Under the pieces are notes generated by a model. The model had not been told where the DNA came from. It saw only the letters and a program-made list of their open reading frames with translations, and searched no databases. A program made the position numbers and the translations under genes. A stretch of DNA of 64,000 bases from contig JAMFTG010000726.1 of assembly GCA_023974075.1 (NCBI GenBank), positions 25,001 through 89,000 of the forward strand, given 5' to 3'. Shown piece by piece: positions 12,673 through 23,100 of this stretch; position 1 is the first letter of the stretch, and every line of letters starts with the position of its first letter. This stretch comes from Chaenocephalus aceratus. Lineage: Eukaryota > Chordata > Actinopteri > Perciformes > Channichthyidae.

Positions 12673-13675
12673 GGGCCTGAGCTCGACAAAGTTGGAGCGA
12701 AGACCTTTTGTAATCCTAGGATTTATTTCTTATTATTATTGTATTCTTTTCTACCAAATGAATTGCCTTAGGATGCTTAAAAGACGGAGATTTGTTTGAA
12801 CACTAAATATATTTCTGTTGGGGGTTTCATAAGTGGCGCACACAAAACTGCTCTATAGCGCCCCCTCATTATTATTATCCCCCCCCCCCCCCCCCCCCCC
12901 GCAGCAGAGCGCTCGTCGGCAGGCCTCCATGGCCTTCTCTCTGTTCGGGGTGCTGCTGGCTCACGGAGATCTGAGGAACAACAAGCTGAGTCAGCTGTTC
13001 GTCAACCTGTGGAACCTGAGCCAGAAGCACGGACACAGTGAGACCAGAGTGTCTGTGAGTACACACACACACACACACGCACACACAGTGAGACCAGAGT
13101 GTCTGTGAGTACACACACACGCACATCCTACACACACACACACACACACAGTGAGACCAGAGTGTCTGTGAGTACACACACACACACAGTGAGACCAGAG
13201 TGTCTGTGAGTACACACACACACACAGTGAGACCAGAGTGTCTGTGAGTACACACACACATCTCACACACACACTCTTTATTATTGTAAGACAGAAAACT
13301 CCTCTTTTTTACTCTTTCTCTCACACACACACACACACACAGCTACATCTGATTGTTTCGGGATGTGCTCGGGCTTCTTGGTTATCTAATTGGACACTTC
13401 CTGTTGGAGGTTTATTAACTTCCTGTTTGAGGTTCAATAACTCCCGCTGCCCACAAGTTGCTTTTAAACTAGTTTTAAAAGCACTTCATTTGGAAGTGGG
13501 AGGTGTGGTAATTCATGTTTCCTCTATGACTTCCTGTCTCCTCTGTCCATGACTTCCTGTCTCCTCTCCTCTGCAGGTCAGGACTCTGGACTTCCTGAAG
13601 CTTCAGTCCCAGCAGGCGGACATGTCTCACCTCTCAGAGACGGTGCAGCGCCTCGCTCTGCAGACTCGCACCTGA
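2091..13675 (+). CDS. vps35l: VPS35L (C16orf62), C-terminal nine coding exons; Retriever complex subunit
   Basis: Large VPS35-related subunit of Retriever (with VPS26C and VPS29), which recycles integral membrane cargo from endosomes with the CCC and WASH complexes. Coding exons read from the sequence: 2091-2154, 2563-2661, 2740-2817, 3603-3717, 5733-5872, 6122-6287, 8124-8242, 12905-13054, 13577-13675 (TGA). All have AG/GT borders and phases that join without a break, giving about 342 residues, roughly the last third of the ~960-residue vertebrate protein. Recognised segments include [73 protein letters not shown] and the C-terminus LALQTRT; this is the helical-repeat VPS35-like solenoid. 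Identification rests on remembered similarity to human VPS35L. The start lies outside the window. Exons 6287 and 13054 have duplicated donors (see findings). The gene is convergent with GET4. Confidence 0.95.
3060..3265. repeat. Interspersed repeat copy, also at 50695-50840
   Basis: Shares an almost identical stretch (TTCAAAGTGCTTTACA, AAAGACATTAAG, ACAGTGCAGTGTGAGATGTG) with 50710-50840. The 'calculated from cell size' type motif CAAAGTGCTTTACA is typical of LINE/SINE 3' ends in fish. Lies in a VPS35L intron. Confidence 0.6.
4100..5215. repeat. LINE-tail-like interspersed repeat with internal AGGACACAAA array
   Basis: Starts with an (AAT)n run and the GCATTTTATTTGGGGGGCGCC motif region, continues with a 10-11 bp degenerate tandem array (AGGACACAAA-like, about 4217-4505), then GTTTGAACAGGTGGGTTTTG and GCGAGTTCCAGAGTCTGG, and closes near an AAT run with the AAGCGCTTTACAGATACA motif (about 5150-5215). 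These are recurrent fish retroelement/SINE motifs. No functional frame. Confidence 0.55.
5925..6085. repeat. Interspersed repeat copy A (second copy at 44625-44760)
   Basis: GGTTCAAGGCTTTTATTGTC, CACAGGCTCCTCCAACAGAG and the following A-rich tail are shared with 44630-44760. Probably a retroelement 3' end. It ends only about 35 bp before a VPS35L exon acceptor. Confidence 0.6.
6269..6364 (+). repeat. 48-bp tandem duplication spanning a VPS35L exon end and its donor
   Basis: The copy at 6269-6316 contains the last bases of the exon and the GTGAAC donor (6288). The copy at 6317-6364 repeats them (CTGTACTCCATCCCTA..G/GTGAAC) with a few mismatches. The distance of 48 nt is a multiple of three and the intervening frame is open. 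Confidence 0.9.
7393..7957. mobile_element. Harbinger-like MITE with CCTTTCACACCAACGC ends
   Basis: Left end GCCCCTTTCACACCAACGCG; right end AAGCGCTGGTGTGAAAGCC is its inverse with a few mismatches. GC-rich interior with an inner inverted repeat (GGAGCTAAGAGGCGGC vs GCCGCCTCTTAGCTCC at about 7473 and 7543). No transposase. Confidence 0.65.
9441..10840 (+). repeat. Purine-rich minisatellite, basic unit 42 bp with 28- and 30-bp variants
   Basis: The unit GATGAAGAGACCAGGAGG + GTCAGAGCAGGAGGAAGAGGAGGA is repeated, with variants lacking the GTCAGAGCAGG block (28 bp) or the GGAAGAGGAGGA block (30 bp). After about 10640 it changes to GGCAGGGATCAGGAGGCAGA units. About 90% purine on the plus strand. 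The open frames across it (for example [14 protein letters not shown] repeats) follow from composition and from the unit length being a multiple of three; no gene is inferred. Confidence 0.95.
11391..11537. repeat. 28-bp direct repeats, about five to six copies
   Basis: Unit CTCCATGCAGATCACACACG + GACTGACC, with small variants (CTCGATG, CTCCCTG). Lies inside the hAT element. Confidence 0.9.
12440..12675 (+). mobile_element. LINE 3'-end fragment with (TTA)n tail
   Basis: Contains a degenerate C-terminal reverse-transcriptase tail ([22 protein letters not shown] around 12479-12530), the GCGACCTTGGGTCCCTTGAA and AGGCGCTATAGAAATCC motifs typical of fish L2/Rex-type LINE 3' UTRs, and a terminal TTA microsatellite (12643-12672). 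Confidence 0.65.
12880..12907 (+). promoter_or_regulatory. vps35l: Splice acceptor with 22-C tract and NAGNAG
   Basis: About 22 consecutive C residues directly precede GCAGCAG at the acceptor of the VPS35L penultimate exon. The first AG gives an exon beginning QSARRQ; the second would drop one glutamine. Confidence 0.7.
13038..13262 (+). repeat. Minisatellite repeating the exon end and donor of VPS35L, five copies
   Basis: GTGAGACCAGAGTGTCT followed by the donor GTGAGTAC and a CA run occurs at 13038, 13088, 13150, 13187 and 13224 (approximate starts). The first copy is the true exon end. Confidence 0.9.
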
Positions 13676-13890
13676 ACAGGTGGCTGCAGCGAGGAAGTGT
13701 AAATACCAGATATCAAGGAGGAGGAGAAACGCCTTACTGTATTTTGTGTGAGGACACTTTGTGAATACTTCATTTTACATATTTAGTTGGACAAACAGCA
13801 TTAATGACTGAAGCTGTTCTCGTGCCAAAACCCCTTGCTTTTGCAGTCGTTCACCATCGATCAATAAAACCTTAAAGAAAAGTATCCTAA
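13676..13890 (+). other. vps35l: VPS35L 3' UTR with polyadenylation signal
   Basis: Sequence directly after the VPS35L stop codon. A canonical AATAAA occurs at 13863-13868, about 190 nt after the stop, which predicts a short 3' UTR with cleavage near 13885. No competing open frame or splice signal is seen here. Confidence 0.7.
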
Positions 13891-14339
13891 GTTGTGTTCT
13901 TTGCTTTTATTCAGTGTCAAATTTTGATTACTTCACACGTTTTCTGTCTCTCGGCTCAATTGTGTCCTGATATTAAAAGTATAGAATTAAAGAAGCACGT
14001 TTCTAGCAATAAGGTCCTTTAAGTCAGTATAATGAACAAAAGGAGTTTGATTTCAGCCTTAAAAACCACAATCTCATTATTTTGAGTTCCTAAATCCTTT
14101 TTCTCAAGAATTCGTGGTATTATTTGGAGAAAAGCCGTTATTTTTGCGAAAAATTACAGGAACTTGTTTTTTTTTCGTACACTGTCGGAAATGGGCTTCC
14201 ATAAGTGAGCAATATACTGTGGCTTCAAATGCCATGTGTATTAAACAAAGAAACTAACATGTGTACTGGACTGCAGGATAATCTGGCACCATGCATTGTT
14301 TATATGATGTGATATTAACAGGAAGCCCAGCAGGAAACC

Positions 14340-14930
14340 GATGGACTGTCCACTCCAAGTAGGGCATGAGTCCCAAGTGAAGGAGTTCAAGTATCTCGGG
14401 GTCTTGTTCTCGAGTGAGGGAACAATGGAGCGTGAGATGGGCCGGAAAATCGGAGCGGTACCGCAGTCGCTTTACCGCACCGTAGTGACGAAAAGGGAGT
14501 TGAGCCAGAAGGCAAAGCTCTCTGTCTACCGGGCTATTTTCCTTCCTACCCTCACCTATGGTCATGAAGGATGGGTCATGACCGAAAGAACGAGATCGCG
14601 GATACAAGCGGGCGAGATGGGTTTTCTCCGCCGGGTGGCTGGCGTCTCCCTCAGGGATAAAGTGAGAAGTTCAGTCATCTGGGAGGGACTCGGAGTTGAG
14701 CCGCTCCTCCTTCACGTCGAAAGGAGCCAGTTGAGGTGGGTCGGGCACCAGTAAGGATGGGAAGAGACCGAGGGGTAGACCTAGGACCAGGTGGAGGGAT
14801 TATATCTCTTCGCTGGCCTGGGAGCGCCTTGGGACCCCCCAGTCAGAGCTGGTTGATGAGGCCAGGGAAAGGGACGTTTGGGGCTCTCAGCTGGAACTGC
14901 TACTGGAGAAGATGGATGGAAGTATTTAAC
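14340..14930 (+). pseudogene. Non-LTR retrotransposon reverse-transcriptase C-terminal fragment
   Basis: Peptide features EFKYLGVLFSSEG, LTYGHEGWVMTERTRSRIQ, LRRVAGVSLRDKVRSS and VERSQLRWVGH match the end of the reverse-transcriptase ORF of fish LINEs. It is 5' truncated. The frame stops at 14754, and the continuing GRPRTRWRDYI-like part lies in another frame after a small deletion. Confidence 0.85.
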
Positions 14931-14959
14931 AGGTCGTCTTCTTCAGGCATTTGTGGATA

Positions 14960-15950
14960 AAAGAAAAATGTGTATTTTAATCCAGATTATAAATCATGAA
15001 ATCTGATAATATGTGACTTCTTATGGATCTTATTAACTGGATATTGAATACACTCCATCAGACAGGACTATATTCTCAGTCGTTTAGTTACTCAATTAGT
15101 GAATCATCAAAAAGCAAACACTTCCCTTCAGTTCTGAAATCAAAAGGCGATGATACCGACACACATTTCAATTTTTGGTCAAACGCCCCTTTTTCTTTTT
15201 TTTACCGACAGATAGTTAAAGGAGAATTAAAACAAAACGGACTTTAAGTTATCAGAAAATAAGTAAACGGTGAATAATAGAAAGGTGTGATATGTTCTGT
15301 GTTTCGCGGATTGATTTCCTGGTTATGTGAGAAACCCTTTTGAAATGGGACTTTTCATAACACGATATTTCATTTCCCACCGTTTTAATTAATAAAGAAG
15401 TCCTTACATAAGATTTCCATTGAAAATAGTTGAATTCTATATCGGTTCATTTAAATATTTCAATTAATTCATTTTCTTTTAATCATATTGGACCTTTTGG
15501 TGTCCCACACATATTACACAAGTAAATAAAAGTTACTCTACTTTGGAAGACCTCCAAATCTGACCACATATACAGCTCCTTGTTAAAGATGACCTGGAGC
15601 ACAGGGAGGGATTATTTGTTCTCTTACTTAATGCTAAAGCTGAGAAGACGTGGACTGATGATTTCCCACTGATTAACAGCAGAACTTGTTTAAATCACAC
15701 TTCTGATCGTGCACTTGCTGAACGCTTAGGGTCTATCGATGCATTTATATAAACAAAATGAGACAGAGATGGTCAGCTAGCTCACATATTGTGTAAGAGT
15801 AAAGTACAGAGTGTATGCAGGAATCCTGAAGTCAAATGTAAGACCCTTTCCATACATCTTAAGACCTCATCGCCACTTTGAGTTTTAACCGGTTACCTTG
15901 GCGACGCACTTCACCTCACATTAACTACAGTATTGATTGCCCTTCCTCCT
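14960..15950. other. Intergenic, AT-rich; nothing assigned
   Basis: Between the VPS35L end and the GET4 end. No conserved frame, splice-site pair or recognisable repeat beyond AT-rich sequence was found. Confidence 0.5.
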
Positions 15951-15960
15951 TATCTTCCAA

Positions 15961-16028
15961 CAGGGGCGGACTGGGGCGAGTGACTTATCCGACCAGCCCA
16001 CATCGTCCCGAAGGCCAGTCCGCCACTG
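15961..16028. mobile_element. Minimal hAT MITE, 68 bp
   Basis: Ends CAGGGGCGGACTGG and (inverse) CAGTGGCGGACTGG, with perfect 8-bp duplications TCTTCCAA at 15953-15960 and 16029-16036. The interior is only about 40 bp. Confidence 0.93.
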
Positions 16029-16439
16029 TCTTCCAACCATTTGGACGCAGACTTGCATTTAACGATGTTGTTTAACAACCGGCGTAAACGGACCTTCGCG
16101 CGCTATCACGCAGTGAGCGCGCGACGTCCTGTTCAGATGACGTCAAATCCAGCGGGAAGCCATCAATAAACTACACAGAATCACACTACACACCTACGCC
16201 ATGATTACATTCAGGCAGACTGTAGAACACAACCTCTTTGGACAATTTATATACTTACTGAAAACAAGCTACAACATTTAATACCTTGGAAAATGCCGTT
16301 TATTAAATGTTCGCTAAATTGATTTATCAACTTGTAATACTTTTTAAGACCCCGCGCGGACACCCTGATTCACTCCAACAGACGTTTTCACAGCTCCTCT
16401 AATAAAGATCACTTTACAAACTTGGTAGGTAACCCCAGC

Positions 16440-17181
16440 TTTTTATTTTTCACAGCGACATGTAGACAGGCACCCAGAGCCAAACACACACTCCGTGCCT
16501 CAGACAGTTTTTCATTAAAAAATAAAAGACAAAGTTAGATTTGTTTCCACATGATTCCTCTCAGCAGGTCAGCGAGTGCAGCGAGAAGAGGAGCTAACAG
16601 CTGGATGTTTGCAGGTACTCACTTAAATACAAATAGTATAAGAGCAGAAAGTGTTTGTTGTGGAAGATGACCTCTTACAATAGCGTTGTTGTGTCCATAG
16701 TTGCAAAAAGATGTGAAACAAAGATGGTATTGACTACATTGAGTATAATTGTATGAACTACTAAACGTTTTAACGGAACAAAAGGTGCTGAAAGACGGCA
16801 GCAACACCGAGCTGTGTTGAATAAGAACTGTAGTGAGTTTTACTAAACCCTTTTATAATTATCTCCTCGGGTCATTCCCATCTCCCCGGAGCAACGGGAA
16901 GTTCGTTATCATTAAAAATCAAAACACCCTAAACAGACAGTCCCAAACCAACAACAAAATTAATGGTTAAATAATATAATCTTAGAATAATTGAGCAGGG
17001 AAGAGTTTGCAGTTTGGCGCAGTCCGTCTGGTTTTAAGACTGGATGGGGGGGGTGGAGGAAACCGGCGCCCTCGAGGTGGAGGTGAAGGAAGGAGGCGGC
17101 GTTCCTCTTTCTGTGTGTGTGTGTGTGTGTGAGTGGGTGTGTGTGTGTGTGTTCGTTTGTTCTCTTTGTATGGGTGCAGGA
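16440..17181 (-). other. get4: probable GET4 3' UTR and downstream flank
   Basis: Sequence downstream of the GET4 stop (TGA at 17184-17182 on the minus strand). It contains a short CA run at about 17118-17152 in the plus-strand sense TG. A-rich minus-strand stretches near 16440-16450 and 16505-16530 could serve as polyadenylation signals, but none can be selected from sequence alone. No other open frame of interest. Confidence 0.4.
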
Positions 17182-20100
17182 TCAGTCCAGCTCGATGGGG
17201 CTGCTGTCCTCCTGCGCCTCCTCCGCTCCGTCCTCCTCCTCCCCCGACCCCATCAGGCTGTTCAGCAGGTTTCCTGAGGACCAATCACAGCGAGCGTCAG
17301 TCTGTGCATATCATACTGCTTCTTGTAGAGATTTGTATTTCTAAAAATATGTTTGAATATCAATATATTTTTAAAGAGTCCTCTCCTGCTGATGTTCAGG
17401 TGTATATCAGTATGTAGTGTCTCTACTTTAAAGAGTCCTCTCCTGCTGATGTTCAGGTGTATATCAGTATGTAGTGTCTCTACTTTAAAGAGTCCTCTCC
17501 TGCTGATGTTCAGGTGGATATCAGTATGTAGTGTCTCTACTTTAAAGAGTCCTCTCCTGCTGATGTTCAGGTGTATATCAGTATGTAGTGTCTCTACTTT
17601 AAAGAGTCCTCTCCTGCTGATGTTCAGGTGTATATCAGTATGTAGTGTCTCTACTTTAAAGAGTCCTCTCCTGCTGATGTTCAGGTGTATATCAGTATGC
17701 AGTGTCTCTACTTTAAAGAGTCCTCTCCTGCTGATGCTCAGGTGTATATCAGTATGTAGAGTCTCTACTTTAAAGAGTCCTCTCCTGCTGATGTTCAGGT
17801 GTATATCAGTATGTAGAGTCTCTACTTTAAAGAGTCCTCTCCTGCTGATGTTCAGGTGTATATCAGTATGTAGAGTCTCTACTTTAAAGAGTCCTCTCCT
17901 GCTGATGTTCAGGTGTTATATCAGTATGTAGTGTCTCTACTTTAAAGAGTCCTCTCCTGCTGATGTTCAGGTGTATATCAGTATGTAGTGTCTCTACTTT
18001 AAAGAGTCCTCTCCTGCTGATGTTCAGGTGTATATCAGTATGTAGTGTCTCTACTTTAAAGAGTCCTCTCCTGCTGATGTTCAGGTGGATATCAGTATGT
18101 AGTGTCTCTACTTTAAAGAGTCCTCTCCTGCTGATGTTCAGGTGGATATCAGTATGTAGTGGCTCTACTTTAAAGAGTCCTCTCCTGCTGATGTTCAGGT
18201 GTATATCAGTATGTAGTGTCTCTACTTTAAAGAGTCCTCTCCTGCTGATGTTCAGGTGTATATCAGTATGTAGTGTCTCTACTTTAAAGAGTCCTCTCCT
18301 GCTGATGTTCAGGTGTATATCAGTATGCAGTGTCTCTACTTTAAAGAGTCCTCTCCTGCTGATGCTCAGGTGTATATCAGTATGTAGAGTCTCTACTTTA
18401 AAGAGTCCTCTCCTGCTGATGTTCAGGTGTATATCAGTATGTAGAGTCTCTACTTTAAAGAGTCCTCTCCTGCTGATGTTCAGGTGTATATCAGTATGTA
18501 GTGTCTCTACTTTAAAGAGTCCTCTCCTGCTGATGTTCAGGTGGATATCAGTATGTAGTGTCTCTACTTTAAAGAGTCCTCTCCTGCTGATGTTCAGGTG
18601 GATATCAGTATGTAGTGTCTCTACTTTAAAGAGTCCTCTCCTGCTGATGTTCAGGTGGATATCAGTATGTAGTGTCTCTACTGTGACATGTCTCCAGGCT
18701 TTAATTTCCAAAAAGCACTTTATATTTCTGATTGGTTAGCTGGCCGGCTCTGTTGCGATTGGTCGACCGCTTAGAGATGTCTCACCCTATAGCCTATCAC
18801 GTGCAATGTGTTGGAGTGTGTTTAGTTTGGTGAAACAGGAATACTTGAATTCAGATAATGTACTATTTAATAACTGAAATTCTTCCTCTCTTGACACAGT
18901 TTATTTATGAGACTTAGGAAGGTCGGGTGTGGCCTATCGCTGGTACTGAGATGACAGGAACTCGCTTTAAAGTGTTGCTTTCCACTCACCTAGCAGTCCT
19001 CCGTATGATGGGGACTGTTTGGGAGGAACGCCAAAGAAAACCTGTCCTATTCTGTCAAGATACTGAGGAGCCATCAGAGATCCAGAGGGAGAGGAGCACA
19101 GAGGGACAGGTCGTGAGTCAAACAAAAAACAGCCCAACACATATTATCCAAGCATCACACACACACACATATTTAGGGATATGATTTAGAGCAGGGGTTT
19201 TCAAAGTGTGGGAAGGTGAGCCTCCCCTCAGAGAACATAAGAACAGCCGCGCCCCCCCTCGCAATTATTGTTGTTGTTGCTATAATGCAGGGGTATTCAA
19301 TTGCATTTCAAAGAGGTCCAGTAAGAGAAAATGTCATTCTCTGTTTTCGCTGTCTCCTTTCTCTTTGTTGAGCACGCCATTTGAAGTTACTCCGACTGTT
19401 TCTCTCTTCTTGTCTCGTCTCTCTGTGTGTGTTTGAATCTACCGTGCTGACTCACTGACTGCACCGATTTGATTGGCTGAGTAGCGTCACCTCCTTAAAA
19501 CATTAAACAACAACTTTTTAAGACTTTTTTATCTTTATGTTTTAAACACTGAACGTCAACTTTGCCTCCTTATTACACTCAGCCCTACTTTAGTGGGAAC
19601 AATGAGTCTGATAAACGCAGATCCTCCTCCGGCTGCAGCCTTGACCCGTACTTGCTTTTCATCAAAGTAAGAATTATTCAAATTAAAATAAAGGGCGTTG
19701 CCGGCCGTCAGCGAACCGAGCCGGCCGGCCGTCAACGGCCCGCCGACGACGACCCGCCCGACGACCCGCCGACGACCGGCCGACGACCCGCCGACGACCG
19801 GCCGACGACCGGCCGACGACCGGCCGACGACCGGCCGACGACCGGCCGACGACCCGCCGACGACCGGCCGACGACCGGCCGACGACCGGCCGACGACCGG
19901 CCGACGACCGGCCGACGACCCGCCGACGACCGGCCGACGACCCGCCGACGACCGGCCGACGACCGGCCGACGACCGGCCGACGACCGGCCGACGACCGGC
20001 CGACGACCGGCCGACGACCGGCCGACGCCAAGAACGCTGTCCCCTCTCTCACTTTAGGTAACTTCACTAAAAATCGATCCATGTTGCCGCTCGCATAAAG

Positions 20101-23100
20101 TTAGCTGAAGTAGCTCGATGTCATGTTTCTCGTTATCCCCCCTGAAGCTCTCCGCCTCACGCTTTGAATCCGCTGATTTAGAGTATGAAACAAGTGAGCG
20201 TCAACACTCACCTCATTATACATGGGGTCCCTCTTCAGGGAAGGTTGATATTGCTCACATAACACTGTGAAAACTGTTAATTTACCCCTGAAGAAACAAA
20301 GAGAACAAGCCTTATTATACAATGCATTATTACCCTCAAGATATTTTTCAACACAAACAATTTACTGCTCTTAAAAAAGTAGTGGATAGCTCAAGGCGGG
20401 TTAGTTTTGATGATTTTAAGGCCAACTTTAAACAAGACGTAAGGAAGACTACATTTATGATGCCAAATGCTTCCTGCTCAAATACACTGCGCCTCAGACT
20501 TACACTGCCTGCTTCCACTTTCAGACATGTTTTTTAAAATTAAATGTGCACTTCCCTTATAATTCTGACCGTTAAGGCAAGAGGCATTTGTTAAATTATT
20601 CAAAATAATAAATTTAAAAAAAAGACATGACCAATTTGCTTTCTGTGATTTAAAATTGCAATATTAAGTTTTAAAAAAGATTAATAAAATCTCTTTGAAG
20701 GCTTTTTAAATATTGATTGAATACATTTTAACACACCACACACACACACACACACACACTTTGAAGATTTTTGAAATATTGATTGAAGACATTTTAACAC
20801 CAGTGATGAATTGCTGCATTTTAATAAATCCAATAAAGTTTTTTTAAGGCTCTGCAGGAACCACGCCTTGCTTTGTTGAGATGAATGCTGCAGCAGGAAG
20901 TCAGCTAATGCCATCTTAATTAGCTTATAACATGCCCAGAGCTCACTGCTGAGGAATCTGCACACATGTACAACAGAGTACGAGTAGTGGAACATGGAAT
21001 TGAGTAAATTAAATATATCTAAACAGCTTTTAACACACAGGACTCACCCATCCACTGCCAGCAGCAGAAAACCAGATAAAGTTTAGTAGGGGCTGGACGA
21101 AGGGAGGGCCCTTCTCTATGGACGGGTGTTTCTCCGTGTATGTGCTGAACACCACGGAAGCACCGCTTTTGTTCTTTAAGCAGAGGAACCTGCAGCGAGG
21201 AGGATCACAGGAGACGGGGATAGAAAAGGGAGGGAGAGGGAAGATTAAGGGAGAGAAAATGATTCAGAAAGTGGGACACGGAGGAAGAAGGAACAGAGAT
21301 AGAGATCTAACGCTTTACAGAAATGGACACACTGGAGGAGGACGCATCAACAATACTACGTTCTCCACAAACAGAGTCCAAACAACACCTTTGATAGTAA
21401 GGATTATTCCTGCACTCATTTCGAATACACAGTCTTTTTGTTTGACTAAATGGTCAAGGCTTTAGCTTTTAAAGGTCATCTATTATTCTGTTTGTCATCA
21501 ATATATCCCAGGTCTCAGATATATACAGAGCCTGTCTCTGATTGGCTGAAACACCAAACAGATCTTTGCAGCATTACCCATAATCCCCTCTGTTTCAGCC
21601 CTGTTTCCAAAGTGCTGATTCTCTGTCTGTTACTTTAGATGAACATAAGGAGCCCCTCCCCACGCCCCTCTGAGAGACATCTGGTTACAAAGAACTCAAT
21701 GGAGCTCTAGAGGAGATCCAGGTGATAAGGGGGGGGGGGGGTTACCTTGTTGCTGATTGGCTACTCAAGACAAAACATCGTTATGACATCACAAAGTGGC
21801 CAAAATCTGATCAGCTCATTTTCAGACAGGTTTTTATAGAAATGGATCAAAAAGAGAGAGAATCTTTGTTCCTGAAACTTTCAGAGTCTCTTTCCACAGA
21901 GGGGACACATGTTGATGTAGAAGAGACATGAAGAAGAGGGGACACATGTTGATGTAGAGACATGAAGAAGAGGGGACACATGTTGATGTAGAAGAGACAT
22001 GAAGAAGAGGGGACACATGTTGATGTAGAAGAGACATGAAGAAGAGGGGACACATGTTGATGTAGAAGAGACATGAAGAAGAGGGGACACATGTTGATGT
22101 AGAGACATGAAGAAGAGGGGACACATGTTGATGTAGAAGAGACATGAAGAAGAGGGGGACACATGTTGATGTAGAGACATGAAGAAGAGGGGACACATGT
22201 TGATGTAGAAGAGACATGGAGAAGAGGGGACACATGTTGATGTAGAAGAGACATGGAGAAGAGAGGACACATGTTGATGTAGAAGAGACGTGAAGAAGAG
22301 GGGACACATGTTGATGTAGAAGAGACATGAAGAAGAGGGGGACACATGTTGATGTACAGTAGAAGAGACATGGAGAAGAGGGGACACATGTTGATGTAGA
22401 AGAGACATGAAGAAGAGGGGACACATGTTGATGTAGAAGAGACATAGAAGAGGGGACACATGTTGATGTAGAGACATGAAGAAGAGGGGACACATGTTGA
22501 TGTAGAAGAGACATGAAGAAGAGGGGACACATGTTGATGTAGAGACATGAAGAAGAGGGGACACATGTTGATGTAGAAGAGACATGGAGAAGAGGGGACA
22601 CATGTTGATGTAGAAGAGACATGAAGAAGAGGGGACACATGTTGATGTGGAAGAGACATGGAGAAGAGGGGACACATGTTGATGTAGAAGAGACATGAAG
22701 AAGAGGGGACACATGTTGATGTAGAAGAGACATGGAGAAGAGAGGACACATGTTGATGTAGAAGAGACGTGAAGAAGAGGGGACACATGTTGATGTAGAA
22801 GAGACATGAAGAAGAGGGGACACATGTTGATGTACAGTAGAAGAGACATGGAGAAGAGGGGACACATGTTGATGTAGAAGAGACATGAAGAAGAGGGGAC
22901 ACATGTTGATGTAGAAGAGACATGAAGAAGAGGGGACACATGTTGATGTAGAAGAGACATGGAGAAGAGGGGACACATGTTGATGTAGAAGAGACATGGA
23001 GAAGAGGGGACACATGTTGATGTAGAAGAGACATGGAGAAGAGGGGACACATGTTGATGTAGAGACATGAAGAAGAGGGGACACATGTTGATGTAGAAGA

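Noticed and set aside
12991..13336. Minus-strand Cys/Val-rich frames
   Set aside because: Antisense of the VPS35L exon and the CA-rich donor minisatellite.
17353..18739. Frames of 190-275 codons on both strands ([19 protein letters not shown] repeats)
   Set aside because: Translation of the 57-bp minisatellite. Its length is a multiple of three and both strands lack stops. The same holds at 48988-50145.
19562..20098. [10 protein letters not shown] repeat protein
   Set aside because: The 11-bp CpG array is open in all frames; it is inside a transposon within a GET4 intron.
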